Part shown: one piece after another, positions 46,811 through 57,609 of the stretch
Layout of the letters: every line of letters begins with the position of its first letter
Position numbering within the stretch: position 1 is the stretch's first letter
Origin: Piscibacillus salipiscarius JCM 13188
GTDB taxonomy: Bacteria; Bacillota; Bacilli; Bacillales; Alkalibacillaceae
Assembly: GCF_001311865.1 (NCBI RefSeq)
Contig: NZ_BBCD01000006.1
Span: 62,001 to 126,000, forward strand
Length of the DNA stretch: 64,000 bases
Reading direction: 5' to 3'
Made by a program: the position numbers and the translations under genes
The notes under the pieces: generated by a model
The model's database searches: none
Told to the model about the DNA's origin: nothing
The model's input: the letters and a program-made list of their open reading frames with translations, nothing else

Positions 46811-49800
46811 TCACTCTTTATTTAACGTAAACACGATATCTTTTGTATTTTTAGAAATGGCGCCTGCGTCATTGTTAAAGATCTCCGATTTGTTTTCCTC
46901 AGACGGTTCAATATGAATGTTGAATTGATTTTCCCCATCTTGAAGCGTCACTTCATGTGTCCAGGACATATCATCATTAACTGTAACAGTCTCACCGTTG
47001 ATCGTTAATACACCCTCTTTAATCGCATTTCCACTTAAAGTTACTGTATCTTCACTTACGTTTTGTCCACTTGAATGCGATGTCACGACAACTGGTTGAT
47101 CAACCCAGCGTAAAATGGTGTCCTCAACGACCATTTTATTATTACCCTGATTCTCAACGACAATTTGAAGGTCTGTTCCTTCCGCACCGTAACCATAATA
47201 ACTAATGTCATCATCATTTGGATCCTCTGGTGTATGGTCGGCTAAACCTTCACGATCCCACGAACCATCACGTACATATTTGTACGTAATTACTTCACCA
47301 ACTTGCGCCTCAACCGTGTACTGCCAATCTGGTGTGACGGCCCCAGCACGACTCATCTCCCATGCACTCGTATTCCAACCATTCATACTATTAGGAATGG
47401 TTAACGTTGCATCGAGTGGCGTGTATTCTGGCGCACTCACTTTAAATGTGACATCAACAGTTACTAACTGAGGTGTAACAGAAACTTCATTCGATTTCAC
47501 CACATTCCCGTACTGATCAAATAACGCGATGACGTATTGGTAAGTCTCTTCATTCACCACATTAATATCTCGGTAATCTCTAACATCTGTATCCCATAGC
47601 TTTTTCACGAGTTCACCATTACGATAAATCCCGATCATGTATGGGTCTTGTTCATTCTCAACCGACCACGAGAGATTCACTTGACCGGATTCCTGAAGTG
47701 GCTGTTCAAGTGTAACTGAATCGGCAGGAGGAGTCGTGTCTTCACCCTTACTCATGCTAAACGTCTGTACATCTGTATAAATATATTCTCTGCCTTGATC
47801 GGTTGTAAAAGCATAGCGGTACTCATATTCACCCGCATCAATTGGTAAAAACTCTGCTTCAAACACATTAGATAATGAATCTTGGCCGGTATACTGAGCT
47901 GGTACGTCCACCCAAGCTGAATCCCCTAACCTATACTGAAGTATTGCATCTAACCCTTCAGCTAAATCATCATTTGTATAACCTTCAATAAGTAGTGATG
48001 CTTCAACTTTCTTAGAATTAGCAAGATCTATGGTACTGTCACTCAACTGAGTAAGATGTGTCACGTCATAATACGTCAATGGTATATGCGGAATAACCTT
48101 CTCTGTTTGCACCACATCTGATTCATTACCGTGATCATCCACTCGCGTGACACCAAAATAGTATGCACGCCCATTGTCTAAGCCGTCAATGACCACCTCT
48201 TGCTTAGTTGTTTCAGCAACTTTCTCATAAAGTGTGCCAGCTATATTGGTCTGATAAACACTGTAAGTGCCTTTCTTTCCTTTCCAGCTTAGGGTAACCT
48301 GACCTTCCCCTTCTTCTGCGTCTAATTTCGCAACCGAGTTAACTTCCTTTACTTGAGCAGGCTTAGAGACTAACATTCGCCCGCTCATTGGTGGTAACAC
48401 CACTTCAAGCATTCCATCCTGAGTCGTCACTTTATATGGCTGGTCAAGCTCATCAATGAACTGAACACCATTCAATGCAAAGTCACTCGTATCGATTGTT
48501 ACGACTTTTTCTTCATTTGAACGATTCATAACCACAATCCCATATTTCTTTGCATGTTGACGGCCATATGCCATCACATCATCTTTAGCATATAAATGTG
48601 AAAGTGATCCTTTCTTAAATAACGCTTGATTTTCCTCACGAATATCACCTAAGGTTTGGTAATGCTTAATTAGATCATCATCTTCACTACCCCAAGGATA
48701 TGTGCGGCGATCATCAGGGTCTTTAGAACCTGTAACCCCTGCTTCATCACCATAATAAACTGTAGGCGCACCAGCATACCCATATTGGAAGATGGCAGCT
48801 AACTTTAACCGTTTTAGTCCAAGTTCATGGTCATAGTTTGGATCGTCCTCTGCTCGCTCATACGATTCAGAACCATTACCCAGGACATAAACCGCTCTAA
48901 CGGTATCATGAGACCCCATTAGGTTCATAAGGTTATAGAATGCTTCCTTAGGATAATCCTCCTGAACAGCCATCAATTGCTCCATCGCTTGTTCCTCTTT
49001 ACCATTACGTAAAAGTCAATAACAGCCCCTCTAAAACGATAGTTCATGACAGAGTCATATAAATCACCTAGGAAATATTTTGATGCATCATCCCAAATCT
49101 CGCCCAATATTAACGGGGATCCACCTTGGTCTAACTCGATTTGTTTAAGTTCATCTCTAAATTCTCTCCAAAACTCAGGGTCAACCTCATTTGCGACGTC
49201 TAATCTCCAGCCAGATCCGCCTTGGTTTAACCATGATTTGGCAACAGAATCATCCTCATACATAATGTAATCTGCAAACTTCTCATTATTTAACTCAGAT
49301 TGATAAGGTACGACATCACCTGGAATAGAAGCTATTTCTGGTAGACTATCGAATCCCCACCATCCTTGATAATCATAACGTTCGGTTGGCTGACCAACAT
49401 CTACCTTGGTGTTCTTTATGTTAAACCAGTTATGGAAGCCATAAGGACTAAACACTTGTCCATCTTCCTTAAACTCTTCTTCAGTTTGAGCTTTCGCTTC
49501 TTCTTCAGTCATGCCTTCTTCATTCATTAAGTCATAAATTCGAGACCAGTACTCATAAGCCCCAACGGTTTCATACTTTCCATAACGGTCAAAGTAAATC
49601 GAATCATCACCTACATGGTTAAACACTCCATCTAAAATTAAGTGCATGCCACGTTTTTCAGTTCATCTGTAAATGCCTTAAATTCCTCAGGTGTTCCAAA
49701 CATGGGGTCAATCGATTTATAATCGGTAGCATCGTATTTATGATTCGATGCTGCGTGTGAAATTGGATTTAAATAGATGGTATTCACACCTAGTGACTCA

Positions 49801-51137
49801 ATATAATCTAATTTTTCTTGAATTCCTTTAATGTCTCCTCCATAAAAATCATTACTCCAAATACCATCGCCATCGTAACCAGATGTACCTGCTAATCTCG
49901 GATTATCAGGGAGCTCTCCCCAATCCTGGTATTCAATTGGTTCATCACCACGCGCATTCGACTTCGCATCGTCATTTTCCGGGTTTCCATTATAAAAACG
50001 GTCTGGGAAAATTTGATAAACCACAGCTTCTTTCATCCAGTCAGGCGTCTCGTATTCTGGGTCATAAACAGTCAGCTGGAATAATTCATTGACCGTATCG
50101 CCAGATCGACCTGCTTGGCCCTGCTGAGCGTCTTCTCCGTACTCTTTAACCACTTCTCCATCATAAGCGATGAATTTGTAACCATGAACGCCCTTTTCAC
50201 TCGGAGTCCAAGTAGCCTCCCAAAAATCTAAGTCTTTCCCGTCCACGGTTGTCCAACCAGACTCGGTCATAGGGACCACTTCTGAATCACCTGTTGTGTA
50301 GTTCTTCACATGTAAATTAGCCTTCTCTAAATCCCCTTTTGCAGAAGCTAGACGAAGTGTTACCGCCTCCCCTGCTTTAACAGCACCGAAAGGGTCTCGG
50401 TATGTTTCGTCCCATGTATTATGAAAAAGAGAAGCTTGATCAATCTCATCTTTGTTCGAATTTAAATTTGTATAAACTTCTTTTGTCTCATGATTATAAT
50501 AAAACGTAATGTCTTGAGGACGTTTTAAATTAAGACTTGCATTACTGCTAGGATATTCCTCCCCCCAACTATCACCTAGCGCTATCTTATACTCATAATC
50601 ACCTTTAGGTACTTGAGAGGTAAACTCATAAATATTATCATAGTCCTCATCTGTTAATAAGGCCGTAGAAGTACCAGGGGACCACTCATCACCAGCATCG
50701 ATTACTGGCTGCAGATTCCCAACTAAACGAGGTTGTTTGTCTTCTGTGATTGTTGTTACCACATGACTTTCATCGTTATAGACAAACCGAACCGTTGTCT
50801 CTTCTTCTAACGATAACGTCATGTTAGATCCGTTTTGCTCTCCATTTGCACCGTAATTCTCATCCCAGCCCCCATTGATCGCAATTTTATACTCGTATGT
50901 ACCGGCTGGTAGTGTTTTCTCTAGATAATAATGACCATTTTGAGCATTGTTCATTTGAAACTCACTTGATGACGGATTCCAATAAGTCGGATCTCCATCG
51001 GAACCAAAACTACCAACTAAGAAGACATCACGTTCATCAGCATTAATAGACTGATGACTGAAAAGACCACTTAGAGGTTGAAACAACATCAATAAAATAG
51101 TCATGTAAACTAAAGTTTTTGTTTTATAAAGTCTCAT
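46811..51137 (-). CDS. secreted multidomain amylopullulanase/alpha-amylase (two suspected frameshifts)
   Basis: About 1,440 residues after repair. Order: signal peptide (MRLYKTKTLVYMTILLMLFQ...), two X25-type starch-binding modules (FLVGSFGSDGDPTYWNP... and RLVGNLQPVIDAGDEWSP...), an N-terminal cyclomaltodextrinase-like module (about 225-360), the GH13 barrel, then fibronectin III modules and a CBM20-like C-terminus (VDVTFKVSAPEYTPLDATL). GH13 blocks: DGVFNHVGDDS, GWRLDVANE with the nucleophile, ILGEIWDDA with the acid, and LMGSHDTVR. Breaks at 49654-49658 (one A) and 49011-49014 (one T) restore KKRGMHLILDG and IDFLRNGKEEQAMEQ. It degrades extracellular starch or pullulan, supplying oligomers for the cytoplasmic glucosidase at 1014. 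Two cre sites lie upstream. Confidence 0.88.
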
Positions 51138-51161
51138 AAACTCGCTCCTTTTTTTAGTTTA

Positions 51162-51175
51162 TGCAAACGTTTGCA
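51162..51175. promoter_or_regulatory. CcpA-binding cre site 1
   Basis: TGCAAACGTTTGCA, a perfect 14-bp palindrome fitting cre (TGNAANCGNTTNCA), 25 bases before the amylopullulanase start. Its position just before the ribosome site favours repression by roadblock or occlusion in the presence of glucose. Confidence 0.8.
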
Positions 51176-51209
51176 CAAACGATAAAAATAAAAGATGCAT
51201 CCAAATCCA

Positions 51210-51223
51210 TGCAACCGCTTTCA
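51210..51223. promoter_or_regulatory. CcpA-binding cre site 2
   Basis: TGCAACCGCTTTCA, fitting cre on all core positions. It is 48 bases upstream of site 1 and overlaps the region where the amylopullulanase minus-35 should lie (TTGCAT on the minus strand). Confidence 0.65.
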
Positions 51224-51329
51224 TTATTGTACTAAATTTTCAGATTTTTTAAATAGGACTTTAGTTTGGTTTTGTATTCGTTTATTAATCTATTAAATAG
51301 GATAAACAACTATAGTAAGGAGGAATTCG

Positions 51330-51986
51330 ATGTTAGCTACAATTGCTTGGATTTCTATTATTATAGGTATTATTTCAGCTATATGGATATTAATAGATAT
51401 TATTCGTCATCCACAGATGATGGCGATTATGAATATTGTTTGGCCAGTGAATGGATTATTTTTCGGGCCATTTGCGATTTGGTTTTACTATAAATGGGGT
51501 GTTTTAAAATCTAAAAATCGTGATTTAGAAGATCACCGGGGACAAGGAGCAACAGTATTTATGTCAACCAGCCACTGTTCATCTGGTTGTGTATTAGGTG
51601 ATGCCTTTGGTGTGCCGCTTGTTGCCATAACGGGCTTAACAATAGCTGGTTCAGTTTTGTTTGCCCATTACTTAGTGGAATTCATATTAGCATACTTATT
51701 TGGAATCGCCTTTCAATACTTTGCGATTTACCCAATGCAGAAAAGCAAAAATAAGATGAAAGCAATTAAACAAGCCATTAAGGCCGACTCATTGTCATTA
51801 ATCGCATTTGAAGTCGGAATGTTTGGCTTCATGGCACTCGTTCACTACGTCTTATTTGCACAGCCGCCTAAACCAACTACAGCGACATACTGGTTTATGA
51901 TGCAAATCGCTATGATTCTAGGCTTTCTAACAAGCTACCCTGCTAACTGGTGGTTGGTCAAGAAAGGCATTAAAGAAGCAATGTAA
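51330..51986 (+). CDS. DUF4396 membrane protein
   Basis: 218 residues with about six membrane helices. The first two helices carry DIIRHPQMMAIMNIVWPVNGL; between helices two and three is the conserved STSHCSSGCVLGDAFG, with His and two Cys that look like a metal- or cofactor-binding site at the membrane surface; the C-terminal helices include FWFMMQIAMILGFLTSYPANWWLVKKGIK-type sequence. DUF4396 has no firm function. ATG 51330 after AAGGAGGA. Intact. Confidence 0.8.
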   Translation: MLATIAWISIIIGIISAIWILIDIIRHPQMMAIMNIVWPVNGLFFGPFAIWFYYKWGVLKSKNRDLEDHRGQGATVFMSTSHCSSGCVLGDAFGVPLVAITGLTIAGSVLFAHYLVEFILAYLFGIAFQYFAIYPMQKSKNKMKAIKQAIKADSLSLIAFEVGMFGFMALVHYVLFAQPPKPTTATYWFMMQIAMILGFLTSYPANWWLVKKGIKEAM

Positions 51987-52003
51987 TTCTTTCGGTTCAA
52001 CTA

Positions 52004-52549
52004 TCATTTTGGATAAACAACACTTCCATTACTTTCTATAATCGGCATAGCTCCCCACTTCCCTAACTCATGATCGACAAACCGTGCTTCCCTATCAGGG
52101 TTAGGGATGATATGGGTGACGCTAAAATCATTTGCCTTTAAATAATTACTAATAATCAATCGATGACATCTCGATGGATGACGTTCTGAGCACATTAAGA
52201 CGACTTTACCATGACTAGATGCTGCCTTCAGCTCATCAATCCCCTGCTTAAACTCTTCAGTTAAGGAATAATCCGCATAGTTATGGAACGACCGATTTTG
52301 CCAGCCTGAGTTAAGCTCTTCTCCGACCTGTCCTGATAATTTCCTGCGGCCACCAAGCTTTTTAAAGTGCTGATATTTTAAGCCTGCTTCATCAAGCCAG
52401 GACCTTAACTGATTCTTGTTAAATTGAGGGTTCTTTCTGCTTCCTGGTAATGAGCGTACATCAGCTACAATTTTTACTTCTGCAGCTTTTAATAATTGTA
52501 AAAATTGTTGTTTTGAATGATTGTAATGACCTACTGTAAAAAATTCCAT
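52004..52549 (-). CDS. DUF488 family protein
   Basis: About 181 residues. MEFFTVGHYNHSKQQFLQLL and IVADVRSLPGSRKNPQFNKNQL begin the fold; the conserved cysteine motif is VVLMCSERHPSRCHRLIISNYL. Family members are soluble proteins of unknown activity that look like nucleotide- or nucleic-acid-linked enzymes. Start at ATG 52549 after GGAGAG, not the more distal ATG at 52591. Converges with the DUF4396 gene. Confidence 0.82.
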   Translation of the reverse strand: MEFFTVGHYNHSKQQFLQLLKAAEVKIVADVRSLPGSRKNPQFNKNQLRSWLDEAGLKYQHFKKLGGRRKLSGQVGEELNSGWQNRSFHNYADYSLTEEFKQGIDELKAASSHGKVVLMCSERHPSRCHRLIISNYLKANDFSVTHIIPNPDREARFVDHELGKWGAMPIIESNGSVVYPK

Positions 52550-52665
52550 GATTACACTTCTCTCCAATGGTTTTATTATATGTATACCCATATTAATAGA
52601 AATTTTAAAAGATTTATTTTTAATAAAATCACATAAGGGTATAAATGAAATAGGAGGGATTATAT

Positions 52666-53682
52666 TTGAGTAAAAAAATTGGTTTCGTTGGACTAGGTAC
52701 TATGGGATTTCCGATGGCTATTAATTTGAAGAAGGCAGGGTTTGACGTCATTGGTTATGATGCTTTTAAAGGAGTTTATGAAAAAGCAACATCAGAGGGT
52801 ATCACCATGGTAGGCACATTAAAAGAAGTAGCCGAACAAGCAGATGAAGCGATTATCTCTATGGTTAGGGATTATAAACAAAATGTAGAGATTATTTTCA
52901 ATGATAATGGCCTGCTATCCGCGCAGCCAAAGGAAAAAACAATCATTGTGATGAGTACACTTGACCCTGACACCATGAATCAACTAAGCCAAAAAGTTGA
53001 GCAAGAAAGTAACTTTACTTTGATTGACGCTTCTGTAAGCGGCGGAGCTTCAGGGGCTAAAGATGGCACTTTATCCATAATGACATCTGGACCAGAAGAG
53101 ATCGTTAAGTCATTCCAACCATACTTTGATGCTATAGGCTCAAAAACATTCTATTACGGTGAAAAAACTGGTAATAGTCAAGCTGCTAAACTGATTAATA
53201 ATCTAATTCTTGGAATTAATATGAATGCCGTAGCTGAAGGTCTTAAACTCGCGGAGAACTATAACCTACCTCAAGAGGAGTTACTAGAATTATTCAAAGT
53301 TAGCACTGGTGATAGTTGGGTTGTGAGGAACTGGAATGACATCTCTGAATGGACCGCTGAAACAGCGTTGGATGTTTTACAAAAAGATTTAATGTCAGCT
53401 TACGATCAAGGAGTTAAACATCATGTATCTCTACCCTTTAATGCCTTAGCATCTACCCTTTTATTTGATTCAATGGGTAAAGAAAAGGCAATTCAAATTC
53501 TTAATCCCCTAATTAAGGTCTGTTCTAAAGGTAGACACCATACTTTTAGAACACCCTTAATACATATTACTTATTCCATCCTATACTTTCATTTCTCTCT
53601 TTTTCACATATTAATACTAAACAAATTCCTATTATTGAATCTACATAGTCTATTTTTCTTACAAAAGAATTTTGAAAAATAG
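52666..53682 (+). CDS. 3-hydroxyisobutyrate dehydrogenase-like oxidoreductase, C-terminus uncertain
   Basis: TTG start ten bases after AGGAGGGA. IGFVGLGTMGFPMAINLKKAGFDVIGYD is the NAD(P)-binding signature; FTLIDASVSGGASGAKDGTLSIM the substrate loop; GNSQAAKLINNLILGINMNAVAEGL carries the catalytic lysine. The family domain ends near residue 280 (ALASTLLFDSMGK). The remaining roughly 60 residues are hydrophobic and unlike the family, and their DNA includes a hairpin (TGTTCTAAA / TTTAGAACA, about 53521-53555). A homopolymer error near 53480 probably extends the frame; with one added A the protein would end around 53504. Confidence 0.75.
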   Translation: MSKKIGFVGLGTMGFPMAINLKKAGFDVIGYDAFKGVYEKATSEGITMVGTLKEVAEQADEAIISMVRDYKQNVEIIFNDNGLLSAQPKEKTIIVMSTLDPDTMNQLSQKVEQESNFTLIDASVSGGASGAKDGTLSIMTSGPEEIVKSFQPYFDAIGSKTFYYGEKTGNSQAAKLINNLILGINMNAVAEGLKLAENYNLPQEELLELFKVSTGDSWVVRNWNDISEWTAETALDVLQKDLMSAYDQGVKHHVSLPFNALASTLLFDSMGKEKAIQILNPLIKVCSKGRHHTFRTPLIHITYSILYFHFSLFHILILNKFLLLNLHSLFFLQKNFEK

Positions 53683-53777
53683 GAAAATTGTGGTTTTAAC
53701 TCCTAACTGTTTGTCTTATACTGATAAGCAACACTTTTACAGTGTAAAACATAAAAGTAATACAGGAGGGAACGGTT

Positions 53778-54899
53778 TTGCGAAAAATATTCATGTTAAT
53801 GATCAGTATCATTCTATTATTCTCCATGTTTGCAACACCAGCACTCGCAGCCAAGAATCACCCGTCAACTGAAGGCAATACAAACATGTCTAGCATTTTA
53901 ACCTACGAGGATATGATTGACGAACTAGAGAAACTTGAAAAGCGAAGCAATGGTGACCTACAAGTTCAAACACTTGAAGAACTAGGGTATGAACATAATA
54001 AAAGTGAACAAAACCGTGATTTGTATGTAGCTAAAATTGGAAATGGTCCAGAAAAGGTTTGGATTCAAGGTCGCATTCATGGTAACGAACCATACGGAAC
54101 AAAATCAACACTACAACTCCTGAAGATGTTAGTTCAGAATTCGTCATCAACATATCAGGAAATATTAGATGAACTAACTCTATATGTCATTCCGATGTAC
54201 AACCCTGATGGAAGCGAAATGAACATTCGCCATTCAGAATTAAGTGATACCGGAGAGAGAATTGATTTGAACCGTGATTGGACATTGGAGGGTTTTAAAG
54301 CGGCTGAATCAAAAGCATGGTATAGCTTATGGGCAGATATTGAGCCTGACTTTGGTATTGACATTCACCATCAAGGGTTAAAAGAAGATTCAGAGACTGG
54401 TGACGCCGTAACCATGTCACTTGGTGTCTCATTAGCACCTAATGGACCTACCCTTCCTAATATTAAAAATGGACTTTATAACGATGTCACTAGACAAGCT
54501 CAAGTTTATGTCTATGACTCTTTAAAAGATTATGGATACACCAATGTCGATCGTTACACAGTAGGAAGTAGCTCAAGTGGTTTCTCTGAGATTGATATCC
54601 ATGGCGGAGTCGTCTCAGCGATGATGCTAGGGCTTAACTATAATGGCCTAAACGAAGATCATCACAGTCATCCAGCAGTATTCTTTGAAACATCCGGAAA
54701 TACTCGTGATGGGAACTTAGGACAACGTGGCCGTGGACACAATATCAAGCAGAACGTCCTTGGCGTTAAAAATCTACTTCACGGATTAGCAACAAATGAA
54801 GTGTACAATGTTGACCCTGAACGCTGGGGTGAGATTCCTCGCCCTGAGATTGAAGGGTATTATACAGATCATTCAGGGTTTATACCAATGAAAAAATAA
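53778..54899 (+). CDS. secreted M14-family zinc carboxypeptidase
   Basis: 373 residues. Signal peptide MRKIFMLMISIILLFSMFATPALA with an AxA cleavage site. Zinc ligands: RIHGNEPYGT (HxxE), and the later histidine in FGIDIHHQG; NRDW and SEIDIHGGVVSAM follow, and a catalytic Glu is likely in AVFFETSG. It removes C-terminal residues from peptides or processes wall peptides outside the cell. TTG 53778 is eight bases after GGAGGG. Intact frame. Monocistronic with a strong terminator. Confidence 0.87.
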   Translation: MRKIFMLMISIILLFSMFATPALAAKNHPSTEGNTNMSSILTYEDMIDELEKLEKRSNGDLQVQTLEELGYEHNKSEQNRDLYVAKIGNGPEKVWIQGRIHGNEPYGTKSTLQLLKMLVQNSSSTYQEILDELTLYVIPMYNPDGSEMNIRHSELSDTGERIDLNRDWTLEGFKAAESKAWYSLWADIEPDFGIDIHHQGLKEDSETGDAVTMSLGVSLAPNGPTLPNIKNGLYNDVTRQAQVYVYDSLKDYGYTNVDRYTVGSSSSGFSEIDIHGGVVSAMMLGLNYNGLNEDHHSHPAVFFETSGNTRDGNLGQRGRGHNIKQNVLGVKNLLHGLATNEVYNVDPERWGEIPRPEIEGYYTDHSGFIPMKK

Positions 54900-54910
54900 T
54901 TAACTAATAA

Positions 54911-54955
54911 AGACCGCTTCCAAGGTGTATTTTAGGCCTTGGAAACGGTCTTTTG
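54911..54955 (+). terminator. terminator of the carboxypeptidase gene
   Basis: GACCGxTTCCAAGG / CCTTGGAAxCGGTC, 11-base loop, then TTTTG. Confidence 0.85.
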
Positions 54956-55269
54956 TTATTTCTTCATCTCACTTTTTCAATTAATTCTTTATAATCCTCT
55001 CTCACACTTTGTTTGAGCCGATTTTGAGTATAGTTCTCATATTATTCAATAGCTATTACCTTTCCTGAATTCTCAAGGATCTCTCTTTAACTAATGAATT
55101 TATTAACCCAAACTTTCATGTACATATTCTTTATATCCATATATTATAATTAACTGGACGGAATAAAATCTAATTAGTATACAAGTTTCTTAATTATTTG
55201 TTAATTCCTTGTCACATTTCCCAACCTTTTTCGTCTTGAGTTATAAAGAAACATTTAGGAGGTTATCTT
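54956..55269. other. AT-rich intergenic region
   Basis: About 310 bases with no supportable open frame. Apart from the AGGAGGT ribosome site at the right end, for the flavin oxidoreductase, I see no clear promoter hexamers, repeats or hairpins. Confidence 0.6.
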
Positions 55270-56570
55270 ATGACTCAAAATTGGGATATTATCATTGTTG
55301 GTGGGGGATTAGCAGGATATGTTGCAGCCAATTATTTAGCGAAAACCAATTTAAATATTTTAATTTTAGAAAAAGGGAAAAGTGTTGGTGGGAGGGCTAG
55401 AACAAAAAGGTGAATCAACAGTATTTCAATCTTGGCCCCCACGCCCTTTATAGAAAAGGAAAAGCCAAGCCAATTCTCGAAGAATTAGGTATTCACATTT
55501 GTGGCAAATCACCCAAATTAGGTGGCATATTAATTGAAAACAATATTGAATATGTTGCCCCATTCTCTCCTTTACAACTTTTTACAACTCGTCTATTTCA
55601 CACAAAGGAACGTAGAGAGTGGATCGCAGTTCTTTTTAAATTGATGAGTATAAAGCCTGAAAATTTAGCGCAGCAGACATATCAACAATGGGTCATGCAA
55701 GTCGCCCATTCTAAAATAGTTAAGTCTTTACTTTATACCCTTGGAAGACTAGCAACCTATTGTCATGCACCTGAAAAAATGAGTGCAAAAGTAACTGTAT
55801 CGAGTATTAAAAAAGCTATGGGTGGTGTACTTTACCTAGATGGCGGATGGATGACGATGATTGGTCAACTTCATCATAGAGCCATTCGTTCGGGTATTCA
55901 CGTTCAACCACATACTTTTGTTAAAAATATTGAACCCACACAACAGAACCAAATTAAATTAGACCTTTCTGATGGCAGAGAAATTTTAGGGAAAAATGTA
56001 CTTTGTACTACTGGTCCTCATGAATTAAATGATATGTTAAGTAAAAAGATGGCATTTCCTCAAAGAAACTTTTTCACTCAGATGATACCTGTTAGAGGGG
56101 CAACATTAGATGTTGCTTTAAAACAACTTCCAAAACAAAAACGACTTTTCGCTATGGACACCACTAAACCTCTCTATTATTCAGTGCATTCAGGCTATGC
56201 CCGCCTTTCTGAAGATCCAATGAACGCCATTCTTCATGTATTTAAATATCATCATCCGGATGAGCACATAGATTCAACAATCACTAAAAATGAGCTTGAA
56301 TTATTCCTAGATAAGTTACAGCCAGGCTGGCAACAGTATGTGATTTCAAAGCGTTTTATACCTAACATTACGGTCAATCAACGCTTACCGCAAATTGGGA
56401 ATGAACGCATGCTACAAAGTTCTAAAACAGGATTTCCAGGATTATATATAGCTGGGGACTGGGCATCGCCCGACTCTATTTTAGCGGATGGAGCAATATG
56501 TAGTGGAAAACAAGCAGCTGAAGAGATCATTTTAAACGAAAAGAGGAAGAACCATGCAAATAACGAATGA
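55270..56570 (+). CDS. FAD-dependent oxidoreductase, amine-oxidase/phytoene-desaturase type (one suspected frameshift)
   Basis: About 433 residues. ATG 55270 after GGAGGTT. The dinucleotide motif IIIVGGGLAGYVAANYLAK is followed by LILEKGKSVGGRARTKK, joined across a missing A at 55404-55408 to VNQQYFNLGPHALYRKG. The C-terminus GFPGLYIAGDWASPDSILADGAICSGKQAAE is the second FAD block. It belongs to the broad CrtN/MAO superfamily; substrate unknown. The sigma-factor gene overlaps its 3' end, so the two are co-transcribed, a known pairing for SigJ-type ECF factors. Confidence 0.82.
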
Positions 56571-57367
56571 AGATTACCAGTTATTTAAACCATTGTTATT
56601 TTCATTAGGTTATCGTATGTTAGGCTCAGTAGCAGAAGCTGAAGACATGGTCCAAGAAACGTTTCTAAAAGCTTATCAAATAGATGAGGAAAGAGTAAAG
56701 AATAAAAAGCTTATCTCTGCAAAATCATGACTAACCTCTGTCTTGATTTATTAAAGTCTGCATGGTACAAACGAGAAAAATATGTGGGACCATGGAACCC
56801 AGAGCCATTATTACTAGAGAAATTACATGCATTAGACCCAAGTGAAAAGGTAATCCAAAAGAGGGATTAAGCATTGCTTATTTACGAATGATGGAACATT
56901 TAAAAGCAGACGAGCGAACAGTTCTCCTTTTAAGAGAAGTATTAAATTTCTCATACTCAGAAATCGCTAATAATATTAAAAAGAGTGAGGAAAACTGCAG
57001 GAAAATTTTTAGCAGGGCTAAGCAGAAGATCTCAGTTGTGGAAGGCGAGAGTCTAAACTATGAGGAGAACAAATCAATAATTGATCGCTTTATAGAAGCA
57101 TTCCAAATGGAACATACAGATACATTATTAGAACTAATTTCAAACAATGTTACTTTATATTCTGATGGCGGAGGGAAAGTTACAGCTGCGATTCGCCCAA
57201 TTACTTCCGTTACCAACGTTTTGGCCTTATTATATGGAATCATAAAGAAAGCCCCTAATGACCTTTATTTTAGAGTGAATAGTGTCAACTATCAACCAGC
57301 AATCGTAATATACATTAATGGCAAATTCCATAGTATAATTAGTTTTTATATTAGTGACAAAAAATAA
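56554..57367 (+). CDS. SigJ-type ECF sigma factor with SnoaL-like C-domain (two suspected frameshifts)
   Basis: About 271 residues after repair. Region 2: FKPLLFSLGYRMLGSVAEAEDMVQETFLKA; then KKAYLCKIMTNLCLDLLKSAWYKREKYVGPW, characteristic of the SigJ group; region 4: DERTVLLLREVLNFSYSEIANNIKKSEENCRKIFSRAKQKI. The C-terminal 100 residues form the NTF2/SnoaL-like module that replaces an anti-sigma factor in this group (IIDRFIEAFQMEHTDTLLELI). One A is missing at 56704-56708 and another at 56857-56860. It overlaps the oxidoreductase gene and probably controls its own operon. Confidence 0.82.
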
Positions 57368-57530
57368 GTGAAATTTATTTAACAATGAACCCAGAGAAAT
57401 TACATGTTTATTAAAAATATAAAAATTGTAAGGGAAGATTTATACCTAAATTGATCATTATCCATCCTATCTCTGAAAACGCATGTGTAACTAGCTGCTA
57501 CAGCATCAGGTACACACAACTAAAATTTTG

Positions 57531-57580
57531 AAAAAACACCTTTCCAACAACTATAAATTGCTGCTAGAAAGCTGTTTTTC
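57531..57580. terminator. bidirectional terminator, sigma factor / alcohol dehydrogenase
   Basis: AAAAACACCTTTC / GAAAGCTGTTTTT with one mismatch, between convergent genes. The 160 bases before it hold nothing recognisable. Confidence 0.7.
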
Positions 57581-57609
57581 TAATTTCATAATATAGTATC
57601 TTTAAATAT

